Assembly: GCF_014698035.1 (NCBI RefSeq)
Contig: NZ_JACJSF010000024.1
Span: forward strand, 1-64,000
DNA length: 64,000 nt
Reading direction: 5' to 3'
Source of the DNA: Desmonostoc muscorum FACHB-395
GTDB taxonomy: Bacteria > Cyanobacteriota > Cyanobacteriia > Cyanobacteriales > Nostocaceae
Position 1 is the first letter of the stretch, and the number at the start of each line of letters is the position of its first letter. Both the position numbers and the translations under genes were made by a program. Shown in pieces: positions 18,312 to 25,238 of the stretch. Below the pieces are notes generated by a model. The model worked only from the letters and a program-made list of their open reading frames with translations, was not told where the DNA came from and did no database searches.

Positions 18312-20645
18312 ATGACTCGTTTATCCAGCCCGATTGAAAACTTAAAAAATTACTATACAGTTGTAGTTATTGGTTCTGGTTATGGTGGTAGTATTGCCGC
18401 ATCGCGTTTAGCACGAGCCGGACAGCAAGTGTGTATTTTAGAGCGAGGGAAAGAATTCCAACCTGGTGAATATCCCAAGACTCAAAGTAAAGCATTGGCA
18501 CAAATGCAGATAGATTTGCCACAACATCATCTAGGTTCGCACACAGCTTTGTATGACTTTCATGTGAATAAAGATATCAATGTCTTTATTGGTTGTGGAT
18601 TAGGTGGAACATCTTTAGTTAACGCCAATGTGTCATTACAAGCTGAACCGCGTGTATTTGCAGATTCACGCTGGCCAAAGGAATTGCGTGATGATGTTGG
18701 GACTTTATTAGCCGCAGGTTATCGTCGTGCAGAGGAAATGCTCAAACCTACTCCTTACCCCGAAAATTTTCCTCCTCTGCCAAAATTACAAGCTTTAGAA
18801 AAATCGTCTAAATATTTGAATGAAAAGTTCTATCGTCCCCCCATCAACGTGACATTTCAAGATGGGGTGAATCATGTCGGTGTAGAACAAAACAAATGTA
18901 ATCTCTGCGGTGATTGTGTTTCTGGCTGTAATAATAAAGCCAAAAACACCGTGTTGATGAATTACCTGCCAGATGCAAAAAACCACGGTGCAGAAATCTA
19001 TACACAAGTTTCCGTGCGACGAGTTGAACGTCAAGGGAATCGCTGGCTAGTCCATTACCAATTATTAAACACGGGACAAGAAAACTTTAATGCTCCCACA
19101 ATGTTCGTCAGTGCTGATATTGTAATTCTGGCGGCTGGGACATTGGGATCTACAGAAATTTTGCTGCGTTCTCAAGCTGCTGGTTTAGCTGTATCTGAGA
19201 AATTGGGACATAATTTTACAGGCAATGGAGATGTCCTAGCTTTTGGCTATAACACCGAGCAAGTAATTAACGGTATTGGTTTTGGCGATCGCCCGGAGAA
19301 TACCCAAGAACCAGTAGGGCCATGTATTACCGGTATTATAGATATGCGAGAACAGCCCCAATTAGATAACGGACTAGTGATTGAAGAAGGCTCAATTCCT
19401 GGAGGTCTGGCTGCTATATTACCCCAAACCCTTGCGGCGGCTGCCAAAATTTTAGGTAAAGACACCGACTCTGGTTTCGGCGATCGCATCGAAGAAAAAA
19501 TCCGCGAAGTTGAGAGTTTGACTCATGGTGCTTACACTGGTGCAGTCCGCAACACCCAAACCTACTTAGTCATGACCCATGATGATGCAGCCGGACAGAT
19601 GTACTTAGAAAATGACCGTCTCCGCATTAAATGGCAAGATGTAGGAAGCCAACCCATTTTTCAACGAGTCAATAATCGTCTTACAGAAGCCACCGAACCC
19701 CTAGGCGGTACACAAATTCCTAACCCCATTTGGTCTGATGCCTTTGGTCATGACTTAGTTACAGTCCATCCACTAGGAGGCTGTATCTTAGCGGAAGATG
19801 CTGAACACGGTGTTGTCAACCATAAGGGACAAGTATTTGCTAGCAACCAAGGAACAAACGTTTACGAAAACTTATATGTTGCTGATGGTTCAATAGTTCC
19901 TCGGACATTAGGTGTAAATCCACTACTGACAATCTCTGCTCTAGCGGAACGCTGCTGTACCCTCATTGCTAAAGACCGGGGTTGGACGATTAATTATGAT
20001 TTGACTACCCCGCCCATAGTCAACGGTGACACTACCCGTTCTACCACAGTCGGTATTCAATTCACCGAGACTATGCGCGGCTACTTTTCTACCGCAGTCA
20101 AAGACGACAACTATCAGCCTGCATTCTGGCAAGGCAAACAAGACAACTCGCCTCTAGAGTTCACCGTTACAGTAATTGCCGATGACTTAGACAAACTACT
20201 CAACGACCCCGAACACCTAGGGAAAATAGTTGGTGTAGTTAAAGCCCCCGTTCTATCACCAGAAGCCCTAACCGTCACCAATAGCGATTTTAATTTGTTT
20301 GTTGTCCAACAAGACCAACAAAACACCAGACAAATGCGTTATCGCTTACACATGATGACGCAATCAGGACAACGTTATTACTTGAAAGGCTTCAAGCAAA
20401 TTCATGATGACCCAGGATTCGATGTTTGGTCTGACACCACCACACTATTCATCACCGTTTATAAGGGCGACAGTGAGAATGATCCCATTGTTGGTCAAGG
20501 CATTCTCAAAATTCAGCCGATGGACTTCATCAAACAAATGACCACTATGAAAGTTACCAATGCAGATACTATTGGGGAACGCCTACAAGCAATAGATAGA
20601 TTCAGTCGTTTCTTTGCCGGCACTTTAGCGGAAGTCTACATTTAA
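18312..20645 (+). CDS. GMC oxidoreductase, cholesterol-oxidase-like, with extra C-terminal domain
   Basis: This FAD-dependent oxidase or dehydrogenase has about 777 residues. VVIGSGYGGSIAASRLARAG binds FAD near the N-terminus, GCGLGGTSLVNANVSL follows, and HPLGGCILAEDAEHG marks the GMC catalytic region. A Cys-rich CNLCGDCVSGCNNKAKN segment sits in the first third. From about residue 600 a separate domain begins that is homologous to the C-terminus of the patatin at 23494-25035; both contain a K-x-x-x-(I/L)-H-(D/N)-D-P-G-F-D-(V/L)-W segment. The ATG at 18312 was chosen because AAGGA (18299-18303) lies 8 nt upstream. The gene opens a run of lipid-type enzymes. The substrate is unknown; a sterol-like or hydroxylated lipid is an inference. 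Confidence 0.88.
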   Translation: MTRLSSPIENLKNYYTVVVIGSGYGGSIAASRLARAGQQVCILERGKEFQPGEYPKTQSKALAQMQIDLPQHHLGSHTALYDFHVNKDINVFIGCGLGGTSLVNANVSLQAEPRVFADSRWPKELRDDVGTLLAAGYRRAEEMLKPTPYPENFPPLPKLQALEKSSKYLNEKFYRPPINVTFQDGVNHVGVEQNKCNLCGDCVSGCNNKAKNTVLMNYLPDAKNHGAEIYTQVSVRRVERQGNRWLVHYQLLNTGQENFNAPTMFVSADIVILAAGTLGSTEILLRSQAAGLAVSEKLGHNFTGNGDVLAFGYNTEQVINGIGFGDRPENTQEPVGPCITGIIDMREQPQLDNGLVIEEGSIPGGLAAILPQTLAAAAKILGKDTDSGFGDRIEEKIREVESLTHGAYTGAVRNTQTYLVMTHDDAAGQMYLENDRLRIKWQDVGSQPIFQRVNNRLTEATEPLGGTQIPNPIWSDAFGHDLVTVHPLGGCILAEDAEHGVVNHKGQVFASNQGTNVYENLYVADGSIVPRTLGVNPLLTISALAERCCTLIAKDRGWTINYDLTTPPIVNGDTTRSTTVGIQFTETMRGYFSTAVKDDNYQPAFWQGKQDNSPLEFTVTVIADDLDKLLNDPEHLGKIVGVVKAPVLSPEALTVTNSDFNLFVVQQDQQNTRQMRYRLHMMTQSGQRYYLKGFKQIHDDPGFDVWSDTTTLFITVYKGDSENDPIVGQGILKIQPMDFIKQMTTMKVTNADTIGERLQAIDRFSRFFAGTLAEVYI

Positions 20646-20667
20646 CTTTAGGAGACAGAAGGTATGA

Positions 20668-20799
20668 CAATACGGTTCGGTTAAAGGGGAAAGGGTACAG
20701 GGGAAAGGGAAAAGGTTTTGAATACATCCTTTCCCCTTTACCCCTTACCCTTTACCCAGACCACAAGGAAAGTGAAAAATGCTTATCCGAACCGTATTG
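20668..20799. repeat. MITE-like element, 132 bp, 13-bp terminal inverted repeats, copy 1
   Basis: The ends CAATACGGTTCGG (20668-20680) and CCGAACCGTATTG (20787-20799) are exact inverse complements. The interior has AAAGGGGAAAGGG and CCTTTCCCCTTTACCCC arms. A relative with different ends but the same interior lies at 37178-37294. It has no coding capacity, so any transposition would need an enzyme in trans. Confidence 0.8.
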
Positions 20800-20864
20800 G
20801 GAGCTATGAGGCAGAGGGAAGGAGGTAATTCCCAATGCCCTAATCTATTAACAAATCTATCAAA

Positions 20865-21914
20865 ATGAACACCACAACATATACTCAATCTTTACAAGAA
20901 AGAATAGTACCTTTTACTAGCAAAGATGGCTTTGAATGCAACTTAATTAACGTTAGAGGTGAAAAGCCTCCTACTAAATCGCCTGTATTACTAGCGCATG
21001 GTGCAGGAGTCAGAGCAAATATCTTTCGCGCTCCTGTGGATACTAATATAGTTGATTACTTAGTTGCTCATGGTTATGACGTATGGTTAGAAAACTGGCG
21101 TGCCAGTATTGACCTAAATCCTAATCATTGGACACTTGACCGAGCCGCAGTGAATGACCATCCACAAGCGGTGAAAACAATTGTCGAAGAGACGGGTTAT
21201 GAAGAAATCAAAGCTATCATCCATTGTCAGGGATCTACTAGTTTCATGATGTCTGTGGTGGCTGGCTTAGTCCCACAAGTCAAAACTATTATCAGCAATG
21301 CCGTTTCACTGCATCCAATTGTACCTTCATGGTCATCTTTCAAAATCAATTTTGCAGTACCAGCAGTCAATTTTCTCACCGATCATTTAAACCCACAATG
21401 GCAAATAGATTCACCAAGTCTAGCTGCAAAAATCATCTCTCTAGTCGTGGGTCTTACGCATCACGAATGTAATAATTCTGTCTGCAAACAAGTTAGCTTT
21501 ACTTATGGGACTGGCTTCCCGGCATTGTGGGAACACTCCAACCTCAACGAAGCCACCCACGAATGGCTGAAGCAGGAATTCGCCTATGTGCCGCTCAGTT
21601 TTTTCGCACAAATGTCTCAGTGCATCAATCATGGACATCTAATTTCTGTTGATAACTTCCCCGATTTACCAAAAGATTTTATTGCCCAACCACCAAAAAG
21701 CGATGCCCGGATTGCATTTTTTGCTGGGCAACTTAATCGTTGCTTTCTGCCACAAAGTCAGATAGAAACTTTTAAATATTTTGACTCTTTGCGTCCTAAT
21801 TACCATGCTTTACACGTTCTGGATAACTACAGTCATTTAGACATATTTATGGGTAAGAATGCAGCCCAAGATGTATTCCCTTTAATGCTTGCAGAATTAG
21901 AAAAGACTGTTTGA
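20865..21914 (+). CDS. Alpha/beta-hydrolase with Cys at the nucleophile position
   Basis: This is a 349-residue alpha/beta-fold hydrolase. VLLAHGAGVRANIFR gives the HG oxyanion segment. The nucleophile elbow reads IIHCQGSTSFMMS, so Cys121 occupies the place of the usual Ser in H-S-x-G. HVLDNYSHLDIFMGKN near the C-terminus supplies the likely catalytic His. A Cys nucleophile is known in dienelactone hydrolase, but whether this enzyme is a hydrolase, an acyltransferase or a lyase cannot be told. It lies between the GMC oxidoreductase and an acetoacetate-decarboxylase-like gene, on the same strand. No strong ribosome site is seen. Confidence 0.85.
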   Translation: MNTTTYTQSLQERIVPFTSKDGFECNLINVRGEKPPTKSPVLLAHGAGVRANIFRAPVDTNIVDYLVAHGYDVWLENWRASIDLNPNHWTLDRAAVNDHPQAVKTIVEETGYEEIKAIIHCQGSTSFMMSVVAGLVPQVKTIISNAVSLHPIVPSWSSFKINFAVPAVNFLTDHLNPQWQIDSPSLAAKIISLVVGLTHHECNNSVCKQVSFTYGTGFPALWEHSNLNEATHEWLKQEFAYVPLSFFAQMSQCINHGHLISVDNFPDLPKDFIAQPPKSDARIAFFAGQLNRCFLPQSQIETFKYFDSLRPNYHALHVLDNYSHLDIFMGKNAAQDVFPLMLAELEKTV

Positions 21915-21986
21915 AAAGTGCAGATTTCATTCTCTAGACCTGTGTTATCTCTTTCCAGCAATAAATTTAATTATGTGTGAAAAAAT

Positions 21987-22895
21987 ATGATACCTCAACG
22001 TTTAAAACAACAAACAGGACTTTATGCCTTGGTTGATGGCATACCTTTTCAATTACCCGTTAATTCTGAACATACACCAGCATTGATGGCGGTATTTCCG
22101 ATTAACGCCGATCGCGCTAAAGAATTGATCCTAGCAAAGGAAGTACATCCTTTACGACTATGGAATAATCAGGGTTTGTTAGTGATTACGGTGATTAATT
22201 ATCAGATTACTGACATTGGTAAATACATCGAATTTAGTATTGCGATCGCCTGCACTCATGGCGCAAAACCAGCTCCGCCATTACTACCTGGTTTATTGAT
22301 GCAACAGTACGGCACTGGGCAGTATGTACTTGATTTACCTGTTAGTACCGAAATTTCTGTCAAAGGGGGTAAAGGAATTTGGGGAATGCCCAAACATCAA
22401 GCTAACTTGGACTTTGTGATTGGCGATCGCACCGTCAGCAGTCAATATGATTTAGATGGGCAACTAGTGATGAAAATTGAGGTTGCCAAACCCGCCAAAG
22501 CTTGGTTTCCCCTGAAAATGGGTGCAGCAAACTACTGTGCATTTCGCGGGATGTTGATGAAATCGGTAATTTACTTTCAAGGGAAATTGGGATTTTCGCT
22601 GTTCAAACCAGGTTCAGCCAAACTTACCATAGGCGATCATCCCCGTATCCAATCACTAAAACACCTAGAGATTAGCCCCGAACCTATATTTACAGGCTTT
22701 TTCCCGGAAATCACAGGGATGCTAGATGACCATTTGGAGAGTTGGTTTCTTGGCTACGACACACCCCCCACACAACAACCAGAAGGTTTAGAAAGTGTAG
22801 TTAATTTAGGTTTGGGTCAAGAATGGCTACCAGCGCCAAAGGCTTTGCCCAAGGATGATCAAGCCGAGATGTATGTAGGCACTAAGAAAAGCTGA
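21987..22895 (+). CDS. Acetoacetate decarboxylase-family protein
   Basis: This 302-residue protein matches the acetoacetate decarboxylase fold. GGKGIWGMPKHQANLDF contains Lys136 at the position of the Schiff-base lysine (ADC motif G-x-P-K). ADC relatives include true decarboxylases and aldolase/dehydratase-like enzymes, so the reaction is uncertain. The last codons and the stop are encoded by the head of a hairpin repeat (GGCACTAAGAAAAGC), so the native C-terminus may have been altered by repeat insertion. It follows the alpha/beta-hydrolase gene by 72 bp. Confidence 0.82.
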   Translation: MIPQRLKQQTGLYALVDGIPFQLPVNSEHTPALMAVFPINADRAKELILAKEVHPLRLWNNQGLLVITVINYQITDIGKYIEFSIAIACTHGAKPAPPLLPGLLMQQYGTGQYVLDLPVSTEISVKGGKGIWGMPKHQANLDFVIGDRTVSSQYDLDGQLVMKIEVAKPAKAWFPLKMGAANYCAFRGMLMKSVIYFQGKLGFSLFKPGSAKLTIGDHPRIQSLKHLEISPEPIFTGFFPEITGMLDDHLESWFLGYDTPPTQQPEGLESVVNLGLGQEWLPAPKALPKDDQAEMYVGTKKS

Positions 22896-23014
22896 AACCT
22901 CGTCAGGGCATGGTGTGGGAGGTGTGGGAGGTGTGGGAGGTGTGGGAGGCGTGGGAGGATGGGGAAGAAGTCTTACCCCCCACACTCCCCACACTTCCCC
23001 CACTCCCCACACTC
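22878..23014. repeat. GTGTGGG hairpin repeat, copy 3
   Basis: GGCACTAAGAAAAGC is followed by five GTGTGGGAGG-type units, GGATGGGGAAGAAGTC and CCCCACACTCCCCACAC arms. Its head overlaps the 3' end of the decarboxylase-like gene. Its tail encodes a spurious Pro/His N-terminal extension of the next frame. Confidence 0.8.
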
Positions 23015-23093
23015 AAAAAGCAAGTTATATCAGGGCTTTGCGATTAACTTAGTGCCATTCGTATGTAGTACCAATTCAAAATTAATCAAAAAT

Positions 23094-23513
23094 ATGATGA
23101 ATAACGGTAAAATACTCCACTTATCATTAATTGGCATTGCCATTTTCACCATTGTGAGTGGATTGTTGCAAATGGTTTTGCCTAGTTTGGTACTCTACAT
23201 TGTCTCAGCAGAAGTAACCCCGACTAGCCAGCATTTTTTTGCCATCATCGGTATGTTTATGCTGCTGTTTAACGGCGCACTGTTACAAGCATTAATCAGC
23301 CCACAACCCCAACCTATTGTCTTAATTTGGGCAGGATTACAAAAATTTGGTGCTTCAATAGCCGTTTGTTTGGCTGTTATCAAGCTAATTTTTTCCCCAT
23401 TCGCGCTGCTAATTGCTGGTTTTGACTTGTTATCAGGAGTATTGATTTTCTGGTACTTGTTTCGCTTGCGTACTTTCACACCAGGATACACTTATGAGCA
23501 ACCAACCGCATAA
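23094..23513 (+). CDS. Small four-helix membrane protein, unknown function
   Basis: This protein of about 139 residues has four hydrophobic helices, beginning LSLIGIAIFTIVSGLLQMVL and ending LLSGVLIFWYLFRL. The open frame extends upstream to 22959, but that part translates a hairpin repeat into Pro/His-rich sequence. The ATG at 23094 (with a second at 23097) is the credible start. It overlaps the patatin gene by 20 bp, so the two are probably co-translated. I do not recognise a named family. A membrane partner for the neighbouring lipid enzymes is a guess. Confidence 0.75.
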   Translation: MMNNGKILHLSLIGIAIFTIVSGLLQMVLPSLVLYIVSAEVTPTSQHFFAIIGMFMLLFNGALLQALISPQPQPIVLIWAGLQKFGASIAVCLAVIKLIFSPFALLIAGFDLLSGVLIFWYLFRLRTFTPGYTYEQPTA

Positions 23514-25035
23514 ACCTTACGGCACTCCTGAATCAACATACTCAGGGAATAAACGTTCCTTGATTTTAGCTGGTGGTGGAATGCGTGTAGCTTACCAAGC
23601 TGGAGCTATCCGCGCCTTACTCGAATCAGGACTGTGTTTTAATCATGCGGACGGTACTTCCGGCGGTACGATGAATTTAGCAATGCTGCTATCTGGACTA
23701 TCGCCGATTGAGATGTGCGATCGCTGGCGGACTTTGAATGTTAAAGATTTTGTCTCTTTTATCCCTCTAGAAAAATACCTCAAAGCCTGGGATTTGTTGT
23801 CTATGGGAGATGCAGACGGCATTATTGATCGCGTTTTCCCCCACTTGGGAATTGATATCAGCAAAATCAATGCCTCGGAGGGAATGCAAGGTACATTTAA
23901 TGTTTGCAACTTTACCCACAAAACGAATGAAGTCATTCCCCACGATCGCCTAGATTTAGATTTATTGGTTGCGGGGATTTCTCTCCCCATCTTTATGCCA
24001 CCTGTACAGAAAGGTGATTATCTCTACATGGATTCCGTGTGGATTAAAGATGTTAATCTCATGGAAGCGGTGCGCCGGGGTGCAGATGAACTTTGGGTAT
24101 TGTGGTGCATTGGCAATAGTAGCGAATATCAAACGGGAATTTTTAATCAATATGTCCACATGATGGAACTGAGTGCGAACGGGGCATTTTTTGAAGAGTG
24201 CGATCGCATCAATGAAATCAACCAGAGAATTTTGCAAGGGGAGACAGTCTACGGACATACCCAACCGATCAAACTCCACCTCATCAAACCCGCTTATCCT
24301 TTACCTCTTGATCCTGATTACTACTTGGGAAACATTGATGGTGCAACTTTGGTTGATATGGGTTACGCCGATGCTAAACAATATTTGCAAACCATGTCAC
24401 CCGCAGGATTGCCCTTCCAGCCAGACGTGACCCGAATGTACAACAACTTGCCAGGAATGACTTTCCGCGAAAGCATGGTGGGTGGGTTTGTTTTAAATGA
24501 GACTGACCCGATCCAGGGTGCAGCAAAAGGCAAAGCGCACAATTCCTCACTCTCATTGCAACTGACAATTAACATTTATGACTTAAAACGTTGTTTAAGT
24601 GATACCACTTACACTGCTAGTATTACTGGTAATATTAGTTTTGCGAATTTTGGCGAACACATCCCTCTCAAAAGTGGCGTGTTTAACCTGTTTGCTCATG
24701 ACCATAATCCCGGATATAAATACATTACTTATGAACTTGCTTTTGAACATGGTAATCAAGATTACTACTTAGTAGGCAAGAAAGAACTGCATAACGATCC
24801 GGGATTTGATTTGTGGCAAGACATGACAACTATCTATACTTACCTACATCAAGGTACAGATAACAACAGTCCGATTATAGGTGCAGGAATTTTAACCTTA
24901 GATGTGGGTGACGTAACCAAGTGCGTTTCCGGGTGGCGAATCACTAACGCCAAGTCACTGACAGAGAAAGCTACATTATTGGCAGAGTTTGGTAGTTTTT
25001 TCTGGGGCAATATTTGGGAAACTTACCAACCGTAA
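23494..25035 (+). CDS. Patatin-like phospholipase with the C-terminal domain shared with the GMC oxidoreductase
   Basis: This 513-residue protein has an N-terminal patatin domain. LILAGGGMRVAYQAGAIRAL gives the oxyanion hole and GTSGG the nucleophile Ser56. The Asp of the dyad is probably Asp180 in LYMDSVW, although the usual D-G-G/A is changed. Patatins hydrolyse acyl esters of phospho- or glycolipids. From about residue 350 the sequence is a second domain homologous to the C-terminus of the GMC protein (18312-20645); both share FNLF, H-N/D-DPGFD-x-W and G-x-GIL segments. It overlaps the upstream membrane-protein gene. Confidence 0.88.
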   Translation: MSNQPHKPYGTPESTYSGNKRSLILAGGGMRVAYQAGAIRALLESGLCFNHADGTSGGTMNLAMLLSGLSPIEMCDRWRTLNVKDFVSFIPLEKYLKAWDLLSMGDADGIIDRVFPHLGIDISKINASEGMQGTFNVCNFTHKTNEVIPHDRLDLDLLVAGISLPIFMPPVQKGDYLYMDSVWIKDVNLMEAVRRGADELWVLWCIGNSSEYQTGIFNQYVHMMELSANGAFFEECDRINEINQRILQGETVYGHTQPIKLHLIKPAYPLPLDPDYYLGNIDGATLVDMGYADAKQYLQTMSPAGLPFQPDVTRMYNNLPGMTFRESMVGGFVLNETDPIQGAAKGKAHNSSLSLQLTINIYDLKRCLSDTTYTASITGNISFANFGEHIPLKSGVFNLFAHDHNPGYKYITYELAFEHGNQDYYLVGKKELHNDPGFDLWQDMTTIYTYLHQGTDNNSPIIGAGILTLDVGDVTKCVSGWRITNAKSLTEKATLLAEFGSFFWGNIWETYQP

Positions 25036-25076
25036 ATTCCAAATTAAACCTCTGCTGAGTGGAGTATAAAGGGAAT

Positions 25077-25198
25077 GGCACTAAGAAAACCTGAAACCTT
25101 TGTCTGAGGGAGGTGTGGGAGGTGTGGGAGGTGTGGGAGGATGGGGAAGAAATCTGGCTCCCCACACTCCCCCCTCTCCCCACACTCCCCACACTCCC
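25077..25198. repeat. GTGTGGG hairpin repeat, copy 4
   Basis: The copy has the GGCACTAAGAAAA head, GGTGTGGGAGG units, core GGATGGGGAAGAAATCTGGC, then CCCCACACTCCCC units. It sits just before the GH1 gene and encodes the spurious Trp/Glu/Val start of the longest frame there. Confidence 0.8.
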
Positions 25199-25238
25199 GC
25201 CTTCTGCCTTCTTTCACAACTTTTCAGGAGAAATTAAC

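Noticed and set aside
22959..23093. Pro/His-rich N-terminal extension of the 4-TM protein
   Set aside because: It is encoded by the GTGTGGG hairpin repeat; the hydrophobic protein starts at 23094.
25113..25238. Trp/Glu/Pro-rich N-terminal extension of the GH1 protein
   Set aside because: It is encoded by a hairpin repeat; AGGAG and the GH1 N-terminus fix the start at 25239.
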